Source: Verrucomicrobiota bacterium
GTDB taxonomy: Bacteria > Verrucomicrobiota > Verrucomicrobiia > Opitutales > Opitutaceae
Length of the DNA stretch: 64,000 nucleotides
NCBI GenBank assembly: GCA_023428905.1
Contig: JAEYWP010000008.1
Span: 331,911-395,910 of the forward strand
Direction: 5' to 3'
In this document: positions 33,779-42,624 of the stretch, in pieces
Layout: each line of letters starts with the position of its first letter
Position numbering within the stretch: the first letter of the stretch is position 1
Notes under the pieces: generated by a model
What the model was told of the DNA's origin: nothing
What the model saw: the letters and a program-made list of their open reading frames with translations, nothing else
Database searches by the model: none
Program-made: the position numbers and the translations under genes

Positions 33779-36700
33779 ATGTTCAAACATGCCTCACCCA
33801 GGCGTGCGACGTATCCCCTGCTGACCCTTGCAGGCGTCGCTTTGTCCACCGGACTCTGTGCGCAGACCGCGCCCAGCAGCACCGCCGCCGCCGCGGATGA
33901 CGACGAGACCATCGTCCTCAGCCCGTTCGAAGTCACCGCCGAGTCGTCCACCGGTTATGTCGCGACCCAGACCCTGGCCGGTTCCCGTATCAACACCCGT
34001 CTTGAGGACGTCGGCTCTGCCATTTCGGTGGTGACCTCCGAGTTCCTCAAGGACGTCGCCGCCACGGACAACAAGTCCCTCCTGCAGTACACCACCAACA
34101 CCGAAGTCGGTGGTCCGCAGGGCAACTTCCGCGGCGCCTCCGGCGGCCAGAACGAAGACGAGTCCGGCCGCTTCACCAGCCCCAACGGCAACACGCGCGT
34201 CCGCGGCCTCACCTCCGCCGACAACACCCGGAACTTCTTCATCTCCGACATTCCGTGGGACGGCTACAACATCGAGCGCGTCGACATGCAGCGCGGCCCG
34301 AACTCGATCCTCTTCGGCCTCGGCAGCCCCTCCGGTATCATCAACACCACCACGAAGACCGCGCAGCACCGCGATTTTCGCGAGGTTGAGTTCCGCTTCG
34401 GCTCCTACGGCTCGAACCGCGTCTCCCTCGACCTGAACGAGAACCTGATCGATAACGAACTCTCGTTCCGCCTGAACCTCCTGCGCAACGACGAGAAATA
34501 CAAGCAGGAGCCGGCCTACAGCCTGGACAAGCGCGTCTTCGGCACCGTCCGCTACGACCCGAAGTTCATGTCCCGCGCCGGCCACCGCACCTCGATCAAG
34601 GTCAACTTCGAGGCCGGCGATGTCCGCAGCAACAACCCGCGTTCCATCACCCCGACCGATCGTATCACCGGCTGGTGGAGCCAGCTCGACCAGGCCGTGT
34701 ACGACCCGAACACGGTGCAGAACAGCGGCCTGTGGTACGACGCGAACGGCGCGGAGTACTGGCGCGAGAACGTCGGCCAGTTCAACTCCAACCGCTCCAA
34801 CGGTACCAAGAATCCGTACTACGAAGCCTGGCTGGGCGCTCCCCAGATGTACGGCGGCGTGTGGATGCAGGTGAATCCCGGCGAGGCCTCGCCCTTCGCG
34901 GTCTCGATGCCGGAGTACAAGAACATCGGCGGACGCAGCCCGACGGGAACGATCGATGGCGGCATCGGCGGCCTCCCCTACTCCCGCCGCGTGGCCGTCG
35001 CGACCACCGCCTACTGGGCGGAGCGCGAACCGACCGCACCCTACCAGTCGTGGGGCCTGTGGAAGAGCACCACGCTCTCCGACCGCTCGATCTTCGACTT
35101 CTACAACAACCTGATCGACGGCGACAACAAGCGCGAGTGGCAGGACTTCGAGAACTTCAGCGCCAGCCTCAGCCAGACGTTCTTCAACGACAAGTTCGGC
35201 TTCGAGGCGGCGTATGACCACCAGAGCTACGACCGCGGCCAGCTGTCCTTCAACGGCTCGGGCGTGCTCTTCGTCGATATCAACAGCCACAACATCGACG
35301 GCACACCCAACCCGAACGTGGGCCGGCCGTACGTCGAGAGTAACTACACGTGGGGCAACAGCGCGACCGAGACGACCCGCGAGTCGTCCCGCCTGAGCGC
35401 CTTCTTCGACCACCACTTCGACAAGAACGGCAGCGGCACCTGGTGGCGCAAGCTGGTGGGCCGCCACACCCTGAGCGGTCTCTACAGCCGCGACATGTGG
35501 GAATCGGACGGCCGCGCCTTCAAGCGATACGGCACGACCGATGCCTTCGGCGCCCTCGTCGCCACCGGCACCGCGGCCACCCAGATCGACAGCAATGACC
35601 GCGCGGTCACGTCCACGATCTACCTGGGCGACTCGCTCATGGGCCGCAGCAGCTACTCCGGCGTGAACATCCCGCGCCCGGGTGGGGCGGTCGACATTCC
35701 GGACTCCGTCCAGTGGCGTTATTTCGATTCCACCTGGAACGCCACCAATGTGGACCCGGCAGCGGTCTGGACCAGCACCTACAACGGTGCTGCATCCACC
35801 CAGTCGGAAAACCCGGCCAACTACGTCGGCTGGCGCACGATCCCGGTGGACATCCTGAGCGCCGAAAATGGCGACCAGGACGCCCTCACCCACGGAGCCA
35901 CCCTCAACCGCCGCCAGGTCGAATCCCGCGCGGCTGTCTGGCAGGGTTACTTCTGGGACGGTGCGATCGTCGGTCTGTATGGCGTGCGCAACGACAAGGT
36001 GAAGTCCTGGGCCTTTGACGGCACCCGCGTGAACAACCGGGTCGACTTCAACGCCAAGGACAAGAACGGCCTGCTGCAGTACAGCACGGCGGGCAAGGCC
36101 TACAACCTGTACGAAGCCGACTCCCCCAGCTGGAGCGTGGTGGCCAAGTTGAACAAGTTCGTTGGCGACCGCCTGCCGGTCAACGTGAGCGTGTTCTACA
36201 ACGAGTCCGAGAACTTCCAGGTCGTCGGCACCCGCAACGACATCTACGGACAGCCCCTCCCGGCTCCGTCCGGCCAGACGAAGGACAAGGGCGTGATGAT
36301 CTCGACCAAGGACCAGCGGTTCATGCTCAAGATCAACAAGTATGAGACCACGGTGAAGAACGCCTCCAACACCACCGGCATGCCGGTCTGGTACCTCCTC
36401 GGTGGCGGCAACTTCATCCAGCGCCAGGAAGACCGCGCCGACGCCTACGAATACCACCTCGCCAACCTCGGCGACCCGAGCTCGGCTGACGGAACGGGTT
36501 CCTGGACCTGGCGCTACACGCCGCGTCAGGGTGAAACGCAGGAGCAGGCAGACGCGATCGCAGCCGCAGCAGTGGCCGGCTGGCGCGCCTACACCAATGA
36601 GCCGATCGTGAAGAAGATCCTCGGCGCCTGGGGCTTCAATGACTTCAATGTCACCCAGCTGACGACGATGGCGACGCCGGTTGCCAACTTCACCGCCACG

Positions 36701-37366
36701 GAAGACCAGGTCTCCGAAGGTATGGAATACGAGTTCGTCGCCAATCCCACCCGCGACTGGCGCATCTCGATCAACGCCTCGGAAACCAAGGCCAAGCGCA
36801 CCAACATCGGCGGTTCTGACCTGGCCGAGTTCATCGAACTCACCAACAAGTACCACAACGGCCCGATGGGCGACCTCCGCCAGTGGGGCGGCGGTGCCAT
36901 CACCTCCACCGCGCTGGTCAGCTGGAACGGCAACTTCTACTCGAAGTACCTGCTGATGAAACTGCAGGAAGGCACCTACTCCAGCGAGCTGCGCAAGTGG
37001 CGCTACAACGTGGTGAGCAACTACAGCTTCAGCCGCGGCGCGCTGAAGGGCTTCAACGTCGGCCTGGGCTACCGCTGGCAGGATAAGGTCGCCATCGGCT
37101 ACCCGGTGAAACAGGTGAGCGCGACCGCGATCACCTTTGACCTGGACAACCCGTACTACGGCCCGGCACAGGACGGCGTCGACTTCTGGGTCGGTTATCA
37201 GCGCAAGCTGACCGACAAGATCGACTGGCGCATCCAGCTCAACGTCCGGAACCTGGGCGACGGCAACAAGCTGATCCCACTGTCGGCGCAGTACGACGGC
37301 ACGGTTGCAGCCTGGGGCATCGCCCCGTCCGAGACCTGGACGGTCACCAACTCGTTCAAGTTCTAA
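33779..37366 (+). CDS. TonB-dependent outer membrane receptor (1195 aa class)
   Basis: Start at the ATG at 33779 (MFKHASPRRATYPLL), giving a signal peptide that ends STGLCAQ; a frame 31 codons longer is not credible. After an acidic linker (DDDETIVLSPFEVTAES) comes TGYVATQTLAGSRINT, then the plug (about 60-230) with SVVTSEFLKD, NTRVRGLTSADNTRNFF and RGPNSILFGLGSPSGIINT. The barrel is long and ends SETWTVTNSFKF with terminal Phe. This larger class is frequent in Opitutaceae-type genomes and is distinct from the short class in this window; substrates are unknown, with complex glycans or siderophores possible. The neighbouring LacI-type regulator suggests a sugar connection (inference). It has its own terminator. 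Confidence 0.93.
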   Translation: MFKHASPRRATYPLLTLAGVALSTGLCAQTAPSSTAAAADDDETIVLSPFEVTAESSTGYVATQTLAGSRINTRLEDVGSAISVVTSEFLKDVAATDNKSLLQYTTNTEVGGPQGNFRGASGGQNEDESGRFTSPNGNTRVRGLTSADNTRNFFISDIPWDGYNIERVDMQRGPNSILFGLGSPSGIINTTTKTAQHRDFREVEFRFGSYGSNRVSLDLNENLIDNELSFRLNLLRNDEKYKQEPAYSLDKRVFGTVRYDPKFMSRAGHRTSIKVNFEAGDVRSNNPRSITPTDRITGWWSQLDQAVYDPNTVQNSGLWYDANGAEYWRENVGQFNSNRSNGTKNPYYEAWLGAPQMYGGVWMQVNPGEASPFAVSMPEYKNIGGRSPTGTIDGGIGGLPYSRRVAVATTAYWAEREPTAPYQSWGLWKSTTLSDRSIFDFYNNLIDGDNKREWQDFENFSASLSQTFFNDKFGFEAAYDHQSYDRGQLSFNGSGVLFVDINSHNIDGTPNPNVGRPYVESNYTWGNSATETTRESSRLSAFFDHHFDKNGSGTWWRKLVGRHTLSGLYSRDMWESDGRAFKRYGTTDAFGALVATGTAATQIDSNDRAVTSTIYLGDSLMGRSSYSGVNIPRPGGAVDIPDSVQWRYFDSTWNATNVDPAAVWTSTYNGAASTQSENPANYVGWRTIPVDILSAENGDQDALTHGATLNRRQVESRAAVWQGYFWDGAIVGLYGVRNDKVKSWAFDGTRVNNRVDFNAKDKNGLLQYSTAGKAYNLYEADSPSWSVVAKLNKFVGDRLPVNVSVFYNESENFQVVGTRNDIYGQPLPAPSGQTKDKGVMISTKDQRFMLKINKYETTVKNASNTTGMPVWYLLGGGNFIQRQEDRADAYEYHLANLGDPSSADGTGSWTWRYTPRQGETQEQADAIAAAAVAGWRAYTNEPIVKKILGAWGFNDFNVTQLTTMATPVANFTATEDQVSEGMEYEFVANPTRDWRISINASETKAKRTNIGGSDLAEFIELTNKYHNGPMGDLRQWGGGAITSTALVSWNGNFYSKYLLMKLQEGTYSSELRKWRYNVVSNYSFSRGALKGFNVGLGYRWQDKVAIGYPVKQVSATAITFDLDNPYYGPAQDGVDFWVGYQRKLTDKIDWRIQLNVRNLGDGNKLIPLSAQYDGTVAAWGIAPSETWTVTNSFKF

Positions 37367-37395
37367 TCAGACACGGTCGTTGCGACCGTTCCCAA

Positions 37396-37429
37396 AGAGC
37401 CGAGGCCCCTGGCCTCGGCTCTTTTTTTT
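37396..37429 (+). terminator. Rho-independent terminator of the TonB receptor gene
   Basis: 12-bp stem AGAGCCGAGGCC/GGCCTCGGCTCT (37396-37407 and 37411-37422), 3-nt loop, followed by a run of eight T ending at 37429. It lies 30 bases after the receptor stop codon. Confidence 0.95.
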
Positions 37430-37595
37430 GTACTCACGCGGGAAACCAGACCCAGGCACTATGCCCTAAGTCATAGTACCTCTACCACCAACGCCGGTTT
37501 GCAGAGAGCCCGGAGGGGCGTCGTCATCTGGCCCGTCCAACCCCTAGTACGCGGTTCCCGCCCAGGAATCGCTGCCCCCTTCACCCTCCCCCCTG

Positions 37596-38396
37596 GTGAC
37601 CACGGCTCTTTCCTCCCGCCCTCCCCCCGCCGCCTCCTCCGTCTGGAAGGAGCAGCCCCCACTCACGCACGCTGCGCCCACGGGCGCTCCCTGCCGCCCC
37701 CGCGTAACCCAAACCATGGTCGCGGAGGCGGCGGGCGTGCATAACACCACGGTTTCGCTCGCGCTGCGGAACAACCCAAGCCTGCCAGCGAGCACTCGCG
37801 AACGCATCCAGGCGATCGCGGCCGCCCTTGGCTACCGGCCGGATCCCGCTCTCCGCGCCCTCGCCTCCTACCGGCGCGGGATGTCCGCACCCCGCCAGGT
37901 TGAAACCATCGCTTTTGTCACCGCCGCCGACACCCGCCACGGGTGGCGCGGAGACACACTCCTGCGCACCGCATTCGAGGGCGCCTCCGCGCGCGCCGAA
38001 GAGCTCGGCTTCCGCCTGGAGCCCTTTTGGCTGCTCGAACCCGGTCTCACTCCAGGGCGGCTGAGCCGCATCCTGGACCACCGCGGCATTCACGCCGTCC
38101 TGCTCGCATCCAACCCGGACTCCAGCCTCCCCACCGCCCGCTTCGACTGGAGCCGGCTGTGCGGCATCGCCTTGGGCTTTGTGCCCAAGGACTCCACCCT
38201 TCAAGCCGTGATCCCTGCTGCCCACACCACCTCCGGTGAGGCCAGCGGACTTCCCCGCAGCGACGGCTACCAGGTGGGGGTCGTCGCGATGGAGATCCTG
38301 GCCAGTCGCCTCGAGCAACACGGTCGGGAACTCCCGAAAATCAAAATGACGACGGTGGTCGAGGGTGCGCTCGCGGCGCTCGAGCGCACCGCCTGA
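37596..38396 (+). CDS. LacI-type transcriptional regulator lacking the middle of its sensor domain
   Basis: Up to 266 aa from a GTG at 37596; the true start is uncertain because the first 33 residues look unstructured. The DNA-binding part is clear: PRVTQTMVAEAAGVHNTTVSLALRNNP and RIQAIAAALGYRPDPALRAL, the LacI helix-turn-helix and hinge entry. The periplasmic-binding-like part begins TIAFVTAADTRHGW and continues to RLCGIALGFVPKDSTLQ, but then jumps to a C-terminal segment DGYQVGVVAMEILASRLEQ. About 100 residues of the second ligand-binding lobe seem missing against the usual 330-350 aa of this family. The frame is intact, so it is either a working short form or a gene damaged by an in-frame deletion. 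It may control the adjacent receptor genes. Confidence 0.75.
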   Translation: MTTALSSRPPPAASSVWKEQPPLTHAAPTGAPCRPRVTQTMVAEAAGVHNTTVSLALRNNPSLPASTRERIQAIAAALGYRPDPALRALASYRRGMSAPRQVETIAFVTAADTRHGWRGDTLLRTAFEGASARAEELGFRLEPFWLLEPGLTPGRLSRILDHRGIHAVLLASNPDSSLPTARFDWSRLCGIALGFVPKDSTLQAVIPAAHTTSGEASGLPRSDGYQVGVVAMEILASRLEQHGRELPKIKMTTVVEGALAALERTA

Positions 38397-38454
38397 GGGT
38401 CCGGCGGGGAGCTTAGGCGCTCGGCGCACGGGTACACAAAGACTGCGCCTGATC

Positions 38455-38477
38455 GCGTCCGGACAAACTCCGGACGC
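38455..38477. terminator. Hairpin between convergent regulator genes
   Basis: Perfect 9-bp stem GCGTCCGGA/TCCGGACGC (38455-38463, 38469-38477) with a 5-nt loop, between the LacI-type gene (+) and the response regulator gene (-). Neither side has a T run, so it may be a bidirectional factor-dependent terminator. Confidence 0.45.
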
Positions 38478-38545
38478 AACGTCGGTGGCCTGCGCGGGAA
38501 GGCACCTGACCTCTGCTCGGCCACGTGGCTACGTTCGGCCGCCCC

Positions 38546-39187
38546 TCACTCGAGCTGGAGGATCCCGCGTTTTGCGGCGGCGAGAATGGCCTGGGTGCGA
38601 TCCGAGACCCCGAGCTTGGAGAGAATGTTGGTGAGATGGATCTTCACCGTGCCTTCGGTGATGGCCAGGGCGGAGCCGATCTCCTTGTTGCTCAGGCCGC
38701 GGGCAACCAGCTGGAGGACCTCGCTCTCGCGCGTGGAAAGCTGGGTCAGCATCCGCTCGCCGATGCGGGCGGCGATCTCGGTCGGGATGTACTGCTCGCC
38801 CTGATACACCCGGCGGATTCCCTCGAGCAGGCGCTCGAGCGACATCTCCTTCACCACAAAGCCGGACGCGCCCGAGCGGAGCGCCTGGTAAACCTCCTCG
38901 CCGCTGGCGTAGTTGCTGAAGATCACGATTCGCGCGTCCGGGAATTCCGTCCGCAGCTGGCGGAGTGTCTCCACCCCGCCCATTCCCTGCATGCGCAGGT
39001 CCAGCACGACGACATCAGGGCGGTGTTTGCGGTAGGCAGCGAGCGCCTCCGGTCCACTCGCCACGTCGGCGACCACCGTCATGTCGGGTTCACTCCCGGC
39101 AGCGGTCACAAGCCCCATGCGGACGACGATGTGGTCGTCCACCAGGAGCAGCCTGATCTTTTCACGGCGGGCAGCGGAGGCGGTCAT
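38546..39187 (-). CDS. NarL/LuxR family response regulator
   Basis: 213 aa. The receiver domain (about 10-125) has the acidic pair in LLLVDDHIVVRMGL, the phosphoacceptor Asp63 in VVVLDLRMQGMGG, a Ser/Thr in IVIFSNYASG and the conserved Lys in GFVVKEMS. The C-terminal LuxR-type helix-turn-helix (about 145-205) reads LSTRESEVLQLVARGLSNKEIG and TVKIHLTNILSKLGV. Phosphorylation by the partner kinase should allow dimerisation and DNA binding. Its start overlaps the kinase stop (ATGA at 39184-39187), so the two form a translationally coupled two-component system. Confidence 0.95.
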   Translation of the reverse strand: MTASAARREKIRLLLVDDHIVVRMGLVTAAGSEPDMTVVADVASGPEALAAYRKHRPDVVVLDLRMQGMGGVETLRQLRTEFPDARIVIFSNYASGEEVYQALRSGASGFVVKEMSLERLLEGIRRVYQGEQYIPTEIAARIGERMLTQLSTRESEVLQLVARGLSNKEIGSALAITEGTVKIHLTNILSKLGVSDRTQAILAAAKRGILQLE

Positions 39188-42100
39188 GGTGTAACAGGAA
39201 GGGCTGCCTCAGCGAGAGGCAGGCGCACGCGGACCAGGCTACCTTGCCCGGGCGTACTGTGGATCTCGAGGGCAGCGGCGAGGCGGCTGGCGCGCTCCCC
39301 CATCCCGCGCAGGCCGAAGTGGCCGGCGCCGTCGGAAAGGTGCGTCTGCACGTCGAAACCGATGCCGTTGTCTTCCACCTCGAGGGTGACGCTTTCGCTG
39401 TCAAAGCGGAGGCGCACCACGATTTGGCCGGCAGAGGCGTGCCGGACCGCATTGGTCACGGCCTCCTGCGCGACGCGCAGGAGATGGTGTTTTTGCAGTC
39501 CGGGAATGGGCCGCGGCGTACCACTCACCTCGACATCGATCGGGGCGGCACCGGGGCTGATCAGGTCGACCAGTTTGCGCAGTGCTTCGTCGAGTTCCGC
39601 GCCCTTCAACAACGGCGTCTCAAGATCCCAGACGGCGTGCTGCACCTCGTGGCGGGTGTAGGACACCATCTTCCTGGCCACGGAAAGTCGGGAGCGTGCG
39701 TCGTCGGACATATCGGACGACTTCAAGGTCGAATCGAGCTGCAGCATGAGACCGGTGAGCCCCTGCTGGAGGCTGTCGTGGATCTCGCCCGCGAGGCGGT
39801 TGCGCTCGGCGAGCGTCGCAGCATTCCGGGTCTCCTCGTTGAGCCGCGCCATCGCTGTCTCCAATTCCCGGGTACGGTCCTGCACCAGGCGTTCGAGGAC
39901 GGCGCTGCGCCGGCGGGCGCGGCGGTTCAGCCAGCTGCCCAGACCCGCAAAGGCGAGGATTCCCATCAGGGCAAAGAGCACCCAGGCGCTGATCGTCCGG
40001 TGCCAGGGCGGCGCCACTTCCCAGCGGAATAGCGTCGCCCCGGAACGCGTTCCATCGACCAGGACGGAGCGCACTTCGAGCTGGTGGAGCCCGTCCCGCA
40101 GGCCGGTGAAGCGCAAGGGAGCGCCGACCGGGTGCGGGATCCACCGGTCGCGGGTGCTCAAGCGGTATTCAAATACCGGAGGTCGGCGCCACTGGTAGGT
40201 GCCGGAGAACAGGCTCACCACCAGGTTGCCCCGGTCAAAGGGGAGGCGAAGGGGCGCGGCGGAGGAATACCCGGCGCGCAAGAGCTCGTCCCCCGTCTCC
40301 GCATCGGTCACGGAAAGGAGCACCGGGGCGGGCAACACCGGCGGCTCCCGGTCCAACCCGCCCGGGGTGACGTGGTACAACGACCTGCCGCCCGTAAACC
40401 AGACATCGCCACCGGGAAGGAGGCGTAGGATTGGGAACTGGTCGTTCAGCATGTCGAGGCTGACGGCGTCCATGTCGTAGCCACCTTCTGATGGCCGGAA
40501 ACGCACGACTCCCTGGCGATGGGTGGCCCAGATCACGCCGGCGTCATCTCGGAAAACGCGGGTAAGCCAGTGCGGGGACCGGTTGAGAAGCTGCTCGAGT
40601 TCCGGGGCTGTGCGCGGCTCAAGCGTGCGCTCATCGAGGAAGATCCGTTTTCCGCTCGCGCCGGAGAGGATCGCCAGGTCGCCCACCAGCCCGAGATTGA
40701 CCCACTCGCTTTCCTTCCACGGGAGCGCGCCGATCGCGCGGGACCGGAGGATCCCTCCGTCAAAGCTGATGCGAGACACCCGGTTCGATCCGTGCTCGAT
40801 CCACAGGGCATTGCTGGCGCTGACATGCACCACCGGGGCGAAGCCGACGTTCGGCAGCCGGGGAGCTGCTTCACTCCAGCGCGTGCCATCATGCTGGAAA
40901 ACCGCGATCTCCATCCGACCCACCGCATAACAAAGGCGCTCGTTGGGCATCACCACCTGGGAGACATCGGTGAGTTCGGCGATCTGGGACAGGGTCCCGT
41001 CCCCATTAAAGGTATACACACCGTTCGTATTGCCGACCACGAGGTGGTCTCCGTACGCCGCGGTGGACCAGGCGCCCGCGCCATAATCGCATGGAATAAG
41101 CTGAAAATGCGCAGGGGCTCCGGGCCCGGAGCTGAGCGCGTCGTAAATCCGCCCGCGCGAAGAGGCGACCAGTCGGCCCCGCCAACGCATCACGTTGGGC
41201 CAGCTGGCGGGAAGGCCGAGCTTCTGCCCGAAGGTCGTGAGCGGACTCCCGAAGGGCACCTTGAGCACCGCATCCTCGGTCGCGGCCCAGAGGATCCCGG
41301 GCTCCCGGCTGGCAAGGGCGGACACGCGATGGTACTCAGGGGCGGTGAGTGCCCAGGTCATCTCGCCCGCCGCGCTCAAAAGATAAACGCCACGGCCCTG
41401 GATTGCGACGGCCACGCCTCCTCCGGAGAGCCCAGTGGCGGCGGTCACCGGACCCGCCACACCTTCCCACCCCGGGGCCTGCCACGGCACGGCGGTGTCC
41501 CCGTCGAAGCGAAACCAGCGCCCGTCTCCCGTGCAGACCAGGGTGTGGTGTGGGTCCTGCGCAATCGCATACTCCACCGCCGAGCCCGTCAGCCGCGTGC
41601 GCGGAAGGTCGAGGAGCGCAGTGGCGCCGGGCGCAATCTCCCTCAGCGGTAGCGAATGGCTCGCCAGGAATACGCGGTCTCCCACCGAAAACACCCGGCT
41701 GACGCCGGGCGATTCGAGATAGGACGGCGGGCCGCCGGAGGCGGGAGCAAACACCACCCCGTTGGGGCCGCCGAAATAAACCCCGTCCGACGTCACAGCC
41801 ACGTCGGAAAACGCCGTCGAGAGGGTCCACGCCGGACGTTCCTCCCCATGGAGGGGGACGACCGTGAGCAGCCCCTGGCTGGAAGGTTCAAGGCGACCCC
41901 AGTTTCCGCGGCCGACGTAATAACGCCGCCCATCCGCGGCCAGCAGCACCCGCGAGAGGCTGACCGAGCCGAGGCGCGTGCGGTCGAGCTGATCCACCCA
42001 GGCGGTGTCGTTCAGCACCGAATACACGTCGTCGTGCACCACCGCCACGCGGCCGTGGGGATCGAAGTCCAGGCGTGCTCCGCGCGGGACATTGCCCACC

Positions 42101-42225
42101 TCTTCGAGGGTGTAGGTGCGGGTCAGCGGGAGCCCGCGCACCGGCCCGGGCTCCGGCGCGGCGGACCGCACGGCCGCGGGCGCGGCAAGGATCAGAAGGA
42201 CGGTGAGGAAAAAGGAGGGACGCAT
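39184..42225 (-). CDS. Sensor histidine kinase with large periplasmic beta-propeller and Y_Y_Y domain
   Basis: About 1013 aa from the ATG at 42223-42225 (signal peptide MRPSFFLTVLLILAAPAAV). Residues about 25-690 are propeller-like repeats (LLAADGRRYYVGRG, GVAVAIQGRGVYLLSAAG, LWAATEDAVLKVP), as in the two-component sensors of polysaccharide-utilising Bacteroidetes. A Y_Y_Y-type domain (about 695-735) includes FEYRLSTRDRWIP, then one transmembrane helix (WVLFALMGILAFAGLGSWL) and a cytoplasmic HisKA_3 kinase: LAGEIHDSLQQGLTGLMLQL with the phosphorylated His near residue 813, then the HATPase N box NAVRHASAG, DNGIGFD and GHFGLRGMGERA. It probably senses a periplasmic ligand, perhaps an oligosaccharide (inference), and phosphorylates the adjacent NarL-type regulator. 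Confidence 0.92.
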   Translation of the reverse strand: MRPSFFLTVLLILAAPAAVRSAAPEPGPVRGLPLTRTYTLEEVGNVPRGARLDFDPHGRVAVVHDDVYSVLNDTAWVDQLDRTRLGSVSLSRVLLAADGRRYYVGRGNWGRLEPSSQGLLTVVPLHGEERPAWTLSTAFSDVAVTSDGVYFGGPNGVVFAPASGGPPSYLESPGVSRVFSVGDRVFLASHSLPLREIAPGATALLDLPRTRLTGSAVEYAIAQDPHHTLVCTGDGRWFRFDGDTAVPWQAPGWEGVAGPVTAATGLSGGGVAVAIQGRGVYLLSAAGEMTWALTAPEYHRVSALASREPGILWAATEDAVLKVPFGSPLTTFGQKLGLPASWPNVMRWRGRLVASSRGRIYDALSSGPGAPAHFQLIPCDYGAGAWSTAAYGDHLVVGNTNGVYTFNGDGTLSQIAELTDVSQVVMPNERLCYAVGRMEIAVFQHDGTRWSEAAPRLPNVGFAPVVHVSASNALWIEHGSNRVSRISFDGGILRSRAIGALPWKESEWVNLGLVGDLAILSGASGKRIFLDERTLEPRTAPELEQLLNRSPHWLTRVFRDDAGVIWATHRQGVVRFRPSEGGYDMDAVSLDMLNDQFPILRLLPGGDVWFTGGRSLYHVTPGGLDREPPVLPAPVLLSVTDAETGDELLRAGYSSAAPLRLPFDRGNLVVSLFSGTYQWRRPPVFEYRLSTRDRWIPHPVGAPLRFTGLRDGLHQLEVRSVLVDGTRSGATLFRWEVAPPWHRTISAWVLFALMGILAFAGLGSWLNRRARRRSAVLERLVQDRTRELETAMARLNEETRNAATLAERNRLAGEIHDSLQQGLTGLMLQLDSTLKSSDMSDDARSRLSVARKMVSYTRHEVQHAVWDLETPLLKGAELDEALRKLVDLISPGAAPIDVEVSGTPRPIPGLQKHHLLRVAQEAVTNAVRHASAGQIVVRLRFDSESVTLEVEDNGIGFDVQTHLSDGAGHFGLRGMGERASRLAAALEIHSTPGQGSLVRVRLPLAEAALPVTP

Positions 42226-42253
42226 CGGAGTGCGATCGGGTGGGGGCGGAGAG

Positions 42254-42280
42254 CCGGTCTCCATCCCAACTGGAGACCGG
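42254..42280. promoter_or_regulatory. Perfect inverted repeat upstream of the sensor kinase gene
   Basis: CCGGTCTCC and GGAGACCGG (42254-42262, 42272-42280) are separated by 9 bases, about 30 bases upstream of the kinase ATG. It could be an operator for the cognate or another regulator, or a leader hairpin. Confidence 0.45.
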
Positions 42281-42486
42281 CCGGACACCATACCCAACTT
42301 GAAGCACCACGCGCGAGACATCGCACAGGAAGCGACGCCGCACACGAAGTCGGTTTCAGGCCAGCCCGGGCGAGGCCCGGACCACGTCCGGAATCCCCTT
42401 TTTAGGAGGCGGGGCCACTTGCCTCCAGGATCGCGGACGCAACGCCAGCAAGGGCTCTGGGCCGCACCCGGACAAATGCGTGATTC

Positions 42487-42500
42487 CTCTGACGTCAGAG
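42487..42500. promoter_or_regulatory. 14-bp perfect palindrome CTCTGACGTCAGAG
   Basis: A perfect palindrome about 260 bases upstream of the sensor kinase ATG in the gap between that gene and a TonB receptor gene's 3' end. The rest of this 399-base gap holds the inverted repeat near 42.26 kb and the receptor terminator; no ORF in it is convincing. Confidence 0.35.
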
Positions 42501-42543
42501 TCGGGGCACAGGCCGCCCCCCCCGGGGCCCAAACTAGGGGCGC

Positions 42544-42573
42544 AAAAAAGCCGGGACGCGGCGGCGTCCCGGC
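42544..42573 (-). terminator. Rho-independent terminator of the downstream TonB receptor gene
   Basis: 10-bp stem GCCGGGACGC/GCGTCCCGGC (42550-42559, 42564-42573), 4-nt loop, then six T on the minus strand (A run 42544-42549). Confidence 0.92.
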
Positions 42574-42624
42574 CTGACGAAGGAACCTGGGTGCGTATCC
42601 TGCGCGCCCGTTCAGATCATGCGA

